NCBI GenBank assembly: GCA_036009105.1
Contig: DASYMJ010000109.1
Span: forward strand, 1 to 53,565
DNA length: 53,565 bases
From: JAFAVZ01 sp036009105
Lineage (GTDB): Bacteria; Acidobacteriota; Thermoanaerobaculia; Gp7-AA8
Direction: 5' to 3'
Both the position numbers and the translations under genes were made by a program. The notes under the pieces are model-generated. The model saw nothing but the letters and a program-made list of their open reading frames with translations, ran no database searches and was not told the DNA's origin. The number at the start of each line of letters is the position of its first letter. The stretch's first letter is position 1. Below, piece after piece: positions 41,400-51,649 of the stretch.

Positions 41400-43949
41400 A
41401 TGGTGAAGGTGGGACGTATGACAAGAGCCAGGCGATTCGTGCTCGTAGCGGGCATCGTGGTGGCGAGTGCGAGTCTGGACTCCGCTTCCGCATCGCTGTG
41501 GAAGCGCGCGAAGACCGACAAGACTGCCGAGCCGGCAGCCGTGGCGGCAGCAGGGCAGACCCTTTCCGCCGTGGAGATCGAAGGATCGCGGGTTCTGCTG
41601 CACACGAGCGGCTCTCCGGCGTACACCTCGTACAGCCCTTCGCCCGACGTATTCGTGGTCGATCTGACCGCCACCTCGAAGGCCTCCGGCGTGGTCATCC
41701 CCGCCACCCTCCCCGCCGGCGTCACCTCGATCGCCGCGGAGGAAGCGGTGGAGATGGGCAACCGGCTCACCCGGGTGACCGTGCGCCTGCGCGAGGCGGC
41801 CTCGCCGACGGCCTCCGTCAATGGGACGGACGTGGTGATCGCCATCCCGGAGAAGGCGCCGGTCGACACCGTGCCGCCGCTCGTGGCGGCCGTGGCCGAT
41901 CCGCAGCCGCCGCCCGAGACGCCGCATGCCGAGACGCCGCATGTGGAGGCGCTTCCGGAACCGAACCGCATCCCCGCCGAGCCGGTGGCCACGGCCGAGC
42001 CGCTGCCGCTCCCCGCCGCGAAATCCATCCGCCGCATCGAGAGCTCCGGCGCCGACATCCGCATCAACGGCGACGGCGCGATGAAGTACAAGGCCTTCCG
42101 CCTGGAGAACCCCTCGCGCGTGGTGCTCGACATCGACGGCATCAACAAGCTTCCGAAGAACGCCATCACCATCAACGACTCGCCGGTCAAAAAGGTCCGG
42201 GTGTCGCAGTTCAAGTCCGGCCCCGAGCCGGTGACGCGGGTGGTGCTCGATCTCGGCTCGAAGGCGGACTATCGCCTGGTCGATGAAGGCGACCACGTGA
42301 CGGTCGTCTTCGGCGATGCGCCGGCCACGTTCGCCGCCGCGCCGGTGGTGGAGCGGCAGGCGCCCGTGCAGAAGACGATCGCGCCGCCTCCCCCGCCCGC
42401 GCCGGCCACCGCCGCCGCGAGCACGATGACGGTGACCGAGCGGCCGGCGCACAAGACCGACATCCCGGCCAGCGTGCCGACGGTGGCCGAGAACGCCGCC
42501 ACCTGGCGCATGCCGGAGACGGCGTCCAAAGGCGCCCGCTCCAAGATCAACGCGCCGGCCGACCAGGCGCCGCCTGCCACCAGCCGCCGCCAGCGCACCA
42601 CCACCTCGACGCCGGTGCCGGCGCCCTCCAACGCCAATCCGGAAAACGTCTTCACCGAGCCGCAGGACCTCTCCGGCCCGCAGATCCAGAACGCCACCAC
42701 GCCGCAGGGCACGCGGACGCTGAGCGAAGGCCCCCGTGTCTTCACCGGCGAGCCGATCTCGCTCAACCTCAAGGACGCCGACCTCAAGGACGTCCTGCGC
42801 ACCTTCGCCCAGCTCACCGGCCTGAACATCGCCGTCGATCCGGGCGTGACCGGCCAGGTCACGGTCGATTTCGTCGACGTGCCGTGGGACCAGGCGCTGG
42901 ACATCATCCTCCGCCAGAACAACCTCGCCTTCGTGGTGGAAGGCAACGTGATGCGCGTCGGCACCATCGAGCGCCTGGCCAACGAGACGGCCGCCACGCG
43001 GCGGCTGCAGGAGGAAGAGCAGCTCAACGTGCCGCGGCGCACCATCAGCTTCAAGCTCTCCTACGCGCGGGCCCAGGAAGTCCAGGCCCTGCTGGCCGCC
43101 ATCGCCTCGCCGCGCGCGCGGATCATCGTCGACGCGCGCACGAACCAGCTCATCGTCAGCGAGATCCCGCAGTACCTGGTGACCATGCGCAACCTCATCG
43201 ACACGGTGGACGTGCCGACCAAGCAGGTGGTGATCGAGGCGCGCATCGTCGAGACCACGAAGAACTTCGCGCAGCAGTACGGCTTCCAGTGGGGCTTCAA
43301 CGGCGCCTTCGACCCGGCCCTGGGCACGGGCACGGGCCTCGTGTTCCCCAACCGGGTCGGCTTCACCGGCGGCCCGTTCAGCTTCACCGGCGGCGCCCCT
43401 CCGGTTCTGGGTCTGAGCCTGACGGACGTTCTCGGCTCCTTCAACCTCGACCTCGCCCTGCACGCGTTCGAGCTGGAGGGCCTGGTCAAGGTCGTCTCCG
43501 CGCCGCGCGTGACCACGCAGGACAACCAGGCCGCCGAGATCCAGAGCGGCTTCCAGATCCCGTACCAGACCCGGATCAACTTCACCACCACCATCACCTA
43601 CGTCGACGCCACGCTGCGGCTGTCCGTCACGCCGCAGATCACCGAGGCGGGGACGGTGATCATGGACATCGCGGTGCAGAAGACGGAGCCGGCCACCGGT
43701 CTGGCCATCGAAGGAGGCGCCGGCACGCCGCTCTCCACCCGCCAGGCGCGGACGCGCCTCATGGTGCGCGACGGCGGCACCTCGGTCATCGGCGGCATCT
43801 ACCAGACCAAAGACAACAACAGCCAGTCGCGCTTGCCGTTCGTGCACCAGATCCCGATCATCGGCGCGCTGTTCCGGACGCACAACATCTCGTCCACCCA
43901 TGACGAGCTGTTGATTTTCATCACCCCGCGCATCGTTCGCGGGTCGTAA
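41400..43949 (+). CDS. pilQ: Type IV pilus secretin PilQ
   Basis: About 849 residues. After a signal-like segment (FVLVAGIVVASASLDSASA) come two AMIN domains (about 45-160 and 215-310: FRLENPSRVVLDIDGINKLP, VRVSQFKSGPEPVTRVVLD), a Pro/Ala-rich linker, an STN domain (LNLKDADLKDVLRTFAQLTG), a secretin N1-type domain (FKLSYARAQEVQALLAAIA) and the secretin pore (VVIEARIVETTKNFAQQYGF, VVSAPRVTTQDNQAAEIQSG, IPIIGALFRTHNI, ELLIFITPRIV). It forms the outer-membrane channel for the pilus. Starts at GTG 41388, ATG 41400 or ATG 41418 are in frame; GGAGGG before 41400 decides the choice. Confidence 0.95.
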   Translation: MVKVGRMTRARRFVLVAGIVVASASLDSASASLWKRAKTDKTAEPAAVAAAGQTLSAVEIEGSRVLLHTSGSPAYTSYSPSPDVFVVDLTATSKASGVVIPATLPAGVTSIAAEEAVEMGNRLTRVTVRLREAASPTASVNGTDVVIAIPEKAPVDTVPPLVAAVADPQPPPETPHAETPHVEALPEPNRIPAEPVATAEPLPLPAAKSIRRIESSGADIRINGDGAMKYKAFRLENPSRVVLDIDGINKLPKNAITINDSPVKKVRVSQFKSGPEPVTRVVLDLGSKADYRLVDEGDHVTVVFGDAPATFAAAPVVERQAPVQKTIAPPPPPAPATAAASTMTVTERPAHKTDIPASVPTVAENAATWRMPETASKGARSKINAPADQAPPATSRRQRTTTSTPVPAPSNANPENVFTEPQDLSGPQIQNATTPQGTRTLSEGPRVFTGEPISLNLKDADLKDVLRTFAQLTGLNIAVDPGVTGQVTVDFVDVPWDQALDIILRQNNLAFVVEGNVMRVGTIERLANETAATRRLQEEEQLNVPRRTISFKLSYARAQEVQALLAAIASPRARIIVDARTNQLIVSEIPQYLVTMRNLIDTVDVPTKQVVIEARIVETTKNFAQQYGFQWGFNGAFDPALGTGTGLVFPNRVGFTGGPFSFTGGAPPVLGLSLTDVLGSFNLDLALHAFELEGLVKVVSAPRVTTQDNQAAEIQSGFQIPYQTRINFTTTITYVDATLRLSVTPQITEAGTVIMDIAVQKTEPATGLAIEGGAGTPLSTRQARTRLMVRDGGTSVIGGIYQTKDNNSQSRLPFVHQIPIIGALFRTHNISSTHDELLIFITPRIVRGS

Positions 43950-43991
43950 TAGGATGGAAGGAAACCCCCGGGTGAAGGGAGGCGGAGACCT

Positions 43992-44564
43992 ATGAAGCAC
44001 TACACGAAGACTCTGATTGCGGCGGCGGTGGCGGTGGCCGGCATCACGGGCTGCAGCAACGATCTGAACCGCAATGCGTCGCCGGTGGAACTGGTCGCGA
44101 CGAACTCGCAGAACCTCAACGTGATCGACCTGAACGGCGGCACGCGCTGTACGGAGACGATCGCCACGGTCAGTCTGCAGGCGTTCCTCAAGAACCCGAC
44201 GCAGATCTCCGACCAGACGTTCAACCAGGTGCGGATCAACCGCTACCAGGTGTCGTACGTCCGGACCGATGGCGGCAAGATCGTGCCGGCCACGTTCGTG
44301 CGCAGCATCGACAACCTGCTCACGCCGGGCGGGTCGCCTGCCGCGCTCTCCGGCTTCCAGGCGTTCGAGGTCGACGCGATCAATCACGCGCCGTTCCAGG
44401 CGCTGTTCCCGAACAACGGCGGCCGCGATCCGGAGACGGGACGGCCGGTGGTGTCGCTGGACGCGATTCTCACCATCTTCGGCGAGACGCTGGCCGGCGA
44501 GCGCGTTTCGGCAACGACGCGGGTTCCCTTGGACTTTTGTTTTCAGTGCGGCGGCTGCGGTTGA
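43992..44564 (+). CDS. Lipoprotein of unknown function downstream of pilQ
   Basis: 190 residues with lipobox GITGC at about residue 18. The mature part has one beta-rich domain: IATVSLQAFLKNPTQISDQT, VRINRYQVSYVRTDGGKIVP and EVDAINHAPFQALFPNNGG. It ends in DFCFQCGGCG. I do not recognise the family. It begins 42 bases after pilQ on the same strand with GGAGGCGGAG upstream, so it may be part of the pilus operon. Confidence 0.75.
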   Translation: MKHYTKTLIAAAVAVAGITGCSNDLNRNASPVELVATNSQNLNVIDLNGGTRCTETIATVSLQAFLKNPTQISDQTFNQVRINRYQVSYVRTDGGKIVPATFVRSIDNLLTPGGSPAALSGFQAFEVDAINHAPFQALFPNNGGRDPETGRPVVSLDAILTIFGETLAGERVSATTRVPLDFCFQCGGCG

Positions 44565-44630
44565 TGCTCGCCGATGACACGGCCCGACGCTGAGGGCGCG
44601 TGGGTGTGAGGAAGGCTGACGGGGGTTGAC

Positions 44631-46700
44631 ATGAAGATGTTCAGACAGCGGAAGTTCCTGTTCGCGCTGCTCGCGATGCTGGTGATCTTCGCCGGATGCA
44701 AGGGCGAGTCGCCGACGGCACCGCCACCGAGCACGGGCGGCGGGTCGACCCCGGGCGGCGGCACGCCGGCCACGGGCACGGTCATCACCGTCACGTTCTC
44801 CAACACTTCGCCGGTGGTCGGCTCGCCGGTCACGGTGAGCGCCGCGGTGACGCAGAACAACACGTCGGTGCCGAACGGCACGGCCGTCGAGCTGACCACC
44901 TCGCTCGGCACGTTCTCCGATACCGGCACGGCGAGCACCATCCGCACCACCACCAACGGCGTGGCCACGGCCATCCTCAACGCCACGACGCCCGGCACGG
45001 CGACGGTCGTGGCCACCATCAACAACGTGGCCAAATCCGGCACGGTGACGTTCCGGGCCGCGGCCACGACGCCCACGCCGACGCCGACCAACCCGACCAT
45101 CACCGGCGTCACGCCGACCTTCGGCAAGCCGTCCGGCGGCGAGACGGTGACCATCAACGGCACGAACTTCACCCAGCCGGTGCGCGTCTTCTTCGACTTC
45201 GGCAACAACACCGCGCCGGTCGAGGCCTTCGTCCTGCCCGACTCCACCTCGACCCAGCTGCGGGTGCTCAGCCCGAAGGTCGACCTCGGCGCGGGGCAGA
45301 CCAAGCCGGCCACCATCATCGTCATCACCCAGGCCGGCTCGGCCACCGAGCAGCGCGCCACCTCCCAGCCGTTCACATTCGTGGCCGAGCAGCTCACCCC
45401 GGTGCCGCAGTCGATCAGCCCCTCCTCCGGTCCCATCACCGGCGGCACGCGCGTCACGATCTTCGGCTCCGGCTTCCAGGCCCCCGTCCAGGTGCAGTTC
45501 GGCGATCTCTCCGTGCCGGCCTGGCAGGACGCGCAGGTGATCTCGGTGACGTTCAACCAGATCGTCGCCATCACCCCCGACGCGCGCTCCACCTCGCCCA
45601 ACGGCGGCATCCCCGTCACCGGTCCGGTCGACCTGCGCGTCAACAACATCGCCTCCGGCATCTCGGCCACGGTGGACAACATCTTCCGCTTCACGCCGAA
45701 GATGCAGATCACCTCGGTCAGCCCGCAGCTGGGCAGCTCCCTCGGCGGCACGGACGTGACCATCGACGGCATCGGCTTCGAAGACCCGGTCACCGTCACG
45801 CTGGCCGGCGTGCAGGCGCAGGTCCTGCGCGTCTCCGGCTCGCAGCTGCTCGTCCGCAGCGGCGCGCTGGGGCAGCCGTGCGGCGGCTCGACCGGCCCGG
45901 TCAGCGTGACGAATGTCGAGAACGGCGACGTCGCCAGCACCGGCATCGCGCCGAACTTCGCCGGCGGCTTCCAGTACGTCGGCGTGTCGCCGACGGTCAC
46001 TTCCGCCACTCCCAACTCCACGCCGCTGGTGCCCGGCAACACGATCAACGTCACGGTGCTGAATCCGGGCGTCGGCCCGCTCGGGTCGGCCAACGTGCGC
46101 TTCACCGTCGGCGGCCAGCAGACCACGGCCACGCCGAATCCGATCACGAACGGAACGGGCAGCCAGACGTTCACCGTCACGGTGCCGACCGGGCTGAGCT
46201 TCCCCTCCATCGCCTGCACCACGGGCGGCGGTCAGCCGGGCACCCAGCTCGGACCGACGTCCTTCCCCATCGTCTTCCTGAACGTGACCACCGGCTGCAC
46301 CGACACGCTCGGCAACGCGGTCACCATCACGCCGCCCGGCCCGAACCCCTGCGTCGGACCGGCTACCGCCTCGGCCAGCCAGGCCAGCCCGGCCTGCCCG
46401 GCCGGACCGAGCGTTCCCGCCGCGAGCGGCACCGCGCCGATCACGATCACGGTCTCCAATACGGCATCGGCCGGCTCCGGCGTGCTGAACGTCTCGGGTG
46501 CGATCACCAGCGGCGGCGCGAACTTCGTGGCCATCAACCCCAGCGGCACGGTCACCGTCGCGCCGGGCCAGTCGAGAGTCTTCACCGTCACCTTCGATCC
46601 CAGCGCCCCGGGCGTGCAGAACGGAACCGTCACCTTCACCACGAACGATCCGGCCAATCCGACCATCGCCGTTCCGATCTGCGGCACCGGTACCCCCTAG
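44631..46700 (+). CDS. Large lipoprotein with Ig-like (IPT/TIG) domains
   Basis: 689 residues. The lipobox is VIFAGC at about residue 23. A Pro/Gly-rich linker is followed by a Big_1-like domain (VTFSNTSPVVGSPVTVSAAV), three IPT/TIG domains (TGVTPTFGKPSGGETVTING, ISPSSGPITGGTRVTIFGSG, VSPQLGSSLGGTDVTIDGIG), a beta-rich middle and a final choice-of-anchor/ASH-like domain (VTVAPGQSRVFTVTFDPSAP). Likely an extended surface or periplasmic rod. Downstream of the pilQ lipoprotein and upstream of a terminator, so probably the last gene of the transcript. Confidence 0.85.
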   Translation: MKMFRQRKFLFALLAMLVIFAGCKGESPTAPPPSTGGGSTPGGGTPATGTVITVTFSNTSPVVGSPVTVSAAVTQNNTSVPNGTAVELTTSLGTFSDTGTASTIRTTTNGVATAILNATTPGTATVVATINNVAKSGTVTFRAAATTPTPTPTNPTITGVTPTFGKPSGGETVTINGTNFTQPVRVFFDFGNNTAPVEAFVLPDSTSTQLRVLSPKVDLGAGQTKPATIIVITQAGSATEQRATSQPFTFVAEQLTPVPQSISPSSGPITGGTRVTIFGSGFQAPVQVQFGDLSVPAWQDAQVISVTFNQIVAITPDARSTSPNGGIPVTGPVDLRVNNIASGISATVDNIFRFTPKMQITSVSPQLGSSLGGTDVTIDGIGFEDPVTVTLAGVQAQVLRVSGSQLLVRSGALGQPCGGSTGPVSVTNVENGDVASTGIAPNFAGGFQYVGVSPTVTSATPNSTPLVPGNTINVTVLNPGVGPLGSANVRFTVGGQQTTATPNPITNGTGSQTFTVTVPTGLSFPSIACTTGGGQPGTQLGPTSFPIVFLNVTTGCTDTLGNAVTITPPGPNPCVGPATASASQASPACPAGPSVPAASGTAPITITVSNTASAGSGVLNVSGAITSGGANFVAINPSGTVTVAPGQSRVFTVTFDPSAPGVQNGTVTFTTNDPANPTIAVPICGTGTP

Positions 46701-46726
46701 CGCTTTGCCACACCGCGCGATGTAGC

Positions 46727-46760
46727 GATGACCGCCCCTCGTGGGCGGTCATCTTGTCTG
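46727..46760 (+). terminator. Intrinsic terminator after the IPT lipoprotein
   Basis: GATGACCGCCC (46727-46737) pairs perfectly with GGGCGGTCATC (46743-46753) over five bases, followed by TTGTCTG. The T tract is weak, the stem strong. Confidence 0.75.
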
Positions 46761-46804
46761 CGCGGCAGACTTGAGGAAGAATCGTCGTTCCAGCCAGGAG
46801 AGAG

Positions 46805-47962
46805 ATGGCGCAATCCGCGAGCAGTCCGAAAGTCGAAGAGCTCCGGTTCCGGCTGAAAGCGGATCCGAAGAGCCGGCTCTTCTATCCGCTGGCCGAGGAG
46901 CTGCGGAAGATCGGACAGTTCACCGAGGCCGAGCAGGTGCTGCGCGGCGGCCTCGGCTCGCATCCGACCTATCTCTCCGCCTGGGTCAGCCTCGGCCGGG
47001 TGCTGCGCGAGCTGAAACAGGACGATGGCGCGATCGAGGCGCTGTCGAAGGCGCTCACGCTCGATCCGGGCAACGTCGTCGCCGCGCGTCTCCTCGCCGA
47101 TGCCTACATGGCCCGCGGCGACAAGCTGGAGGCGATCAAAAAGTACAAGCTGGTGCACGCGCTGCTGCCGTCCGATCAGGACCTGGAGGCGCTGATCGCC
47201 CGGCTCGATCAGGAGCTGAACCCCCCTCCGCCGCCGCCCCCTCCACCGCCCGCGCCCGAGCCAGAGCCGCCGGCGTTCGTGGAGCCGGAGCTGTTCGAGC
47301 AGACCGAGCCCTCCATCGAGCCGACGGTGGAGACGCCGATGCCCTCCTTCGCGCCCGCGGCCGAGGAAGAGTCGCCCTGGGGGCCGCCCGCGGTGGAGCA
47401 GGCCCAGCAGGCGCTGGCCCGGGAAGAGGAAGTGGCGGTCGAGACCGGCGACGCGGAGCCGATGAGCGCCGCGCATGAGGAGAGCCCCTTCGAGGAGCCG
47501 GGCGTGGAGGCCGGCTACGGAAGCGACGCGCTGACGGTGGAGGAGCCGGAAGGCTTCCAAATCGCGAGCGCGCCGCTCGCCGCCGAGTTGCCGGAGCCGG
47601 TCGTGCCGCCGGAGACGGAAGAAGCGGAGATCTTCGCCCTGGCCACCGAGGCCATCCTCGGAGCGGAGGACACCACCGAGACGATCACCATGGCCGACCT
47701 CTACGCGAGGCAGGGCTTCACCGACGACGCGCGCAAGATCTACGAGCACATCCTGCAGCGGGACCCGGAGAACGAGGCGGTACGGGCCAAGCTGGGGGAA
47801 CTGGAACGCAGGGCCGGCTCTCCAGCCGGCCCCGGGCACGAGGATGTTGGGCCGGCCGGAGAGCCGGCCCTACATACCGAAGAGCCAGAAACCCCCGAGG
47901 ATCCCCGCTCCGCGAAGATCCACAGGCTGGAGAACTGGCTGGCCAAGGTGACCCGTGTTTAA
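46805..47962 (+). CDS. TPR protein with an in-frame family A repeat
   Basis: 385 residues. The N-terminal TPR array (residues 1-137) reads RLFYPLAEELRKIGQFTEAE, YLSAWVSLGRVLRELKQDDG, VAARLLADAYMARGDKLEAI. A polyproline linker (PPPPPPPPPPAPEPEPPAF, about 140-158) and a long acidic region follow. Residues 293-330 carry one more TPR-like unit (TMADLYARQGFTDDARKIYE). Residues about 335-357 (AGSPAGPGHEDVGPAGEPAL) are encoded by the family A repeat at 47809. The end (IHRLENWLAKVTRV) is conserved-looking. It overlaps the Roadblock gene by eight bases, pointing to a shared function in motility or polarity. Confidence 0.82.
   Translation: MAQSASSPKVEELRFRLKADPKSRLFYPLAEELRKIGQFTEAEQVLRGGLGSHPTYLSAWVSLGRVLRELKQDDGAIEALSKALTLDPGNVVAARLLADAYMARGDKLEAIKKYKLVHALLPSDQDLEALIARLDQELNPPPPPPPPPPAPEPEPPAFVEPELFEQTEPSIEPTVETPMPSFAPAAEEESPWGPPAVEQAQQALAREEEVAVETGDAEPMSAAHEESPFEEPGVEAGYGSDALTVEEPEGFQIASAPLAAELPEPVVPPETEEAEIFALATEAILGAEDTTETITMADLYARQGFTDDARKIYEHILQRDPENEAVRAKLGELERRAGSPAGPGHEDVGPAGEPALHTEEPETPEDPRSAKIHRLENWLAKVTRV
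47809..47874. repeat. Inverted repeat, family A, copy 2, inside a coding sequence
   Basis: GGGCCGGCTCTCCAGCCGGC (47811-47830) and GGGCCGGCCGGAGAGCCGGC (47849-47868) pair, apart from a short loop. It matches the intergenic copies at 9388 and 51442, including the CCCTACA edge. Its length keeps the TPR gene in frame. Confidence 0.9.
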
Positions 47963-48308
47963 GAAGGTCCTCACCGCGATCCGCGACCGGGTGGATGGCG
48001 CGCTGGCCGTCAGCCTGATCTCCCTGGACGGCATCCCGGTGGAGACGGTCAGCGGCGACGAGGGGGTGCCGCTCGACGTCCTCGGCGCGGAGTTCGGCAG
48101 CTTCATCAAATCCATCCGTCCCAACACGGAGATCGGGAGCGGAGAAGTGCTGCAGTTCTCCCTGGTCACCGAGCAATACATCACTTTCCTCTCCGCGGTG
48201 ACGCCCGATTACTACATACTCCTCGTCCTTCGCCCGGAGGGGAACTACGGCCGGGCACGATTCGAGCTCGCGCGGGCGAAACATCTCCTGCAGGACGAGC
48301 TGGTCTGA
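47955..48308 (+). CDS. Roadblock/LC7-domain protein
   Basis: 117 residues; a single Roadblock domain: RVDGALAVSLISLDGIPVET, LGAEFGSFIKSIRPNTEIGS, VLQFSLVTEQYITFLSAVTP and YYILLVLRPEGNYGRARFEL. These MglB-like domains act as GTPase regulators or dimerisation platforms in polarity, with Ras-like MglA as partner. No MglA gene is visible here. The GTG at 47955 lies inside the TPR gene, and the stop precedes accB by eleven bases. Confidence 0.88.
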   Translation: MFKKVLTAIRDRVDGALAVSLISLDGIPVETVSGDEGVPLDVLGAEFGSFIKSIRPNTEIGSGEVLQFSLVTEQYITFLSAVTPDYYILLVLRPEGNYGRARFELARAKHLLQDELV

Positions 48309-48318
48309 GGGTAGCGAT

Positions 48319-50135
<1,817 letters not shown>

Positions 50136-50156
50136 TACCGTGATTCCTCCTCAGCA

Positions 50157-50702
50157 ATGAAAATCTACCTCGTCGGGTTCATGGGCGCCGGCAAGACCAC
50201 CATCGGCCGGGAGCTGGCGGCGCGTCTGGACGCGCCGTTTTTCGACCTCGACGAGCTGATCGAAGCGGCGGAGAAGATGTCGATCAAAGACCTCTTCGCC
50301 CAGCACGGCGAGGCGCATTTCCGCAAGCGCGAGCGGGACATCCTCCGCTCCACCAAGTACCTCGACAGCGGCATCGTCGCCACCGGCGGCGGCACCTTCA
50401 CCTTCGACGAGAACATCCAGTTCATCCAGTGCGAGGGGCTTTCCGTCTATCTCTCCGCGCCGTATGCGCTGCTGCGGGCGCGGGTGGGGGAGAAGGCGGC
50501 GGAGCGGCCGCTGTTCCGCGATGACATCGCGGCGCACGAGCTCTACAAGAGCCGGCTGAAGTACTACAAAATGTGCGACATCACCATCGAGATCCGGGAG
50601 GAGGAGACGCCCGGCGAGATCGTGGAGCGCCTCATCCTGGAACTGCCCAAGACGATTCTGGAGACCGCGAAGAAGGCGGCCCAGGTGTGGAGGCGGGCGT
50701 GA
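50157..50702 (+). CDS. aroK: Shikimate kinase
   Basis: 181 residues. Walker A is GFMGAGKTTIG, the DxD motif is FFDLDELIE, the shikimate-binding Arg is in FRKRERDIL, and GIVATGGGTF is the lid-side motif, with the RPLF Arg before the adenine loop. Phosphorylates shikimate in aromatic amino acid synthesis. The C-terminal 30 residues (ILELPKTILETAKKAAQVWR) are longer than in E. coli AroK and likely helical. The stop overlaps the phosphoesterase start (GTGA). Confidence 0.94.
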   Translation: MKIYLVGFMGAGKTTIGRELAARLDAPFFDLDELIEAAEKMSIKDLFAQHGEAHFRKRERDILRSTKYLDSGIVATGGGTFTFDENIQFIQCEGLSVYLSAPYALLRARVGEKAAERPLFRDDIAAHELYKSRLKYYKMCDITIEIREEETPGEIVERLILELPKTILETAKKAAQVWRRA

Positions 50703-51439
50703 GGGCGCTGATCGTCAGCGACCTCCATTCCAACGCCGAGGCGCTGCGGTCGGTGATGAACCGCGTCCGCCGCAAGAAGTTCGACGACGTGGTCTGCCTC
50801 GGCGACTTCGTCGGCTACGGCGCCCAGCCGAACCAGGTGCTGGACATGATGCGCACCATGCGCGCCCGCAAGCTCTACATCCGGGGCAACCACGACCGGG
50901 TGGTGGCGGGGGTGGAGGACGGCACCGGCTTCAACCACGCCGCCAAGTACGCCGCGCTCTGGACGCGCGACCGCCTCAGCGCCCCCAACCGCCGCTTCCT
51001 GCAGGACCTGCCGCTCGGCCCGATGCTGCGGGACAACGTGCTGCTCTGCCACGGCTCGCCGCACGATGAGGACGAGTATGTCTTCACCGAGCAGCACGCC
51101 GCGCAGGTGTTCGCCGTGCACGACGCGCCGATCATCCTCTACGGCCACACCCACCTGCCGGTGATCTTCTCCATCGATGCGCGCGGCCGGCTCAAAGGCA
51201 ACTCGGTGCGCCGGGAGGTGATCCTCCGCCTCGATCCCGAGCGCCGCTACCTCATCAACCCCGGCTCGGTGGGCCAGCCCCGCGACCGCAATCCCGACTC
51301 CTCCTTCGCCATGCTCGACTCGAAGCGGATGACGATCCAGTTCTTCCGTGTTCCCTATGATGTCGAGAAGACGCAGGCCACGATCCTGAAGGCCGGCCTG
51401 CCCCGGATCCTGGCGGACCGCCTGGCGAACGGGACCTGA
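50699..51439 (+). CDS. Metallophosphoesterase, YfcE/MJ0936-like
   Basis: 246 residues. Metal-binding motifs are IVSDLHSNAEAL, CLGDFVGYG, IRGNHDRVV and CHGSPHDEDEY with YGHTHLPV near the C-terminus, typical of the small calcineurin-like family whose substrates vary (cyclic nucleotides, mono- or phosphodiesters). The C-terminal part (FFRVPYDVEKTQATILKAGL) is a helical cap. Likely cytoplasmic. Translated with aroK. Followed after three bases by family A repeat 3. Confidence 0.9.
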   Translation: MRALIVSDLHSNAEALRSVMNRVRRKKFDDVVCLGDFVGYGAQPNQVLDMMRTMRARKLYIRGNHDRVVAGVEDGTGFNHAAKYAALWTRDRLSAPNRRFLQDLPLGPMLRDNVLLCHGSPHDEDEYVFTEQHAAQVFAVHDAPIILYGHTHLPVIFSIDARGRLKGNSVRREVILRLDPERRYLINPGSVGQPRDRNPDSSFAMLDSKRMTIQFFRVPYDVEKTQATILKAGLPRILADRLANGT

Positions 51440-51441
51440 GA

Positions 51442-51507
51442 TGTAGGGCCGGCTCTCAGCCGGCCCAGCATCAACGGATAGCGGGCCGGCTGAGAGCCGG
51501 CCCTACA
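51442..51507. repeat. Inverted repeat, family A, copy 3
   Basis: Twenty-five-base arms TGTAGGGCCGGCTCTCAGCC... (51442-51466) and its exact reverse complement (51483-51507) are separated by a 16-base loop. Just after it, TCGCTGCTCGCTAATCAGGA (51509-51528) is a fragment of family B in its 7-bp pattern. Confidence 0.9.
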
Positions 51508-51536
51508 CTCGCTGCTCGCTAATCAGGACGCCACTG

Positions 51537-51618
51537 TCACCAACAGGTGAAGCGGTGCGGACGCGTCAAACGTAAGTTACTGAAACCACAGGGATGTGGA
51601 ATGGCACGTCCCCCGCAC
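51537..51618 (+). ncRNA. Structured leader of the FecR-domain gene (candidate RNA element)
   Basis: Three pairings can be drawn. A small hairpin is TCACC-AACA-GGTGA (51537-51550). An outer stem GTGCGG plus ACG (51555-51563) pairs with CGT plus CCGCAC (51607-51618, with a C-rich bulge). Inside lies CCACA-GGGA-TGTGG (51586-51599). Between them the unpaired stretch TCAAACGTAAGTTACTGAAA is A-rich. This resembles a riboswitch-like leader but fits none I know; the start of the gene is 31 bases away. Confidence 0.4.
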
Positions 51619-51649
51619 TTCGGCCCGCCAGCAGCCTGGAGATCTCTCA

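Noticed and set aside
41334..44387. A 1017-codon minus-strand frame opposite pilQ
   Set aside because: It has no recognisable motif, is dominated by Arg/His/Gly/Val typical of GC-rich antisense, and pilQ on the other strand is certain.
44543..46222. A 559-codon minus-strand frame opposite the IPT lipoprotein
   Set aside because: Its Val/Thr/Pro periodicity mirrors the repetitive Ig-like gene; the plus-strand product has a lipobox and three IPT domains.
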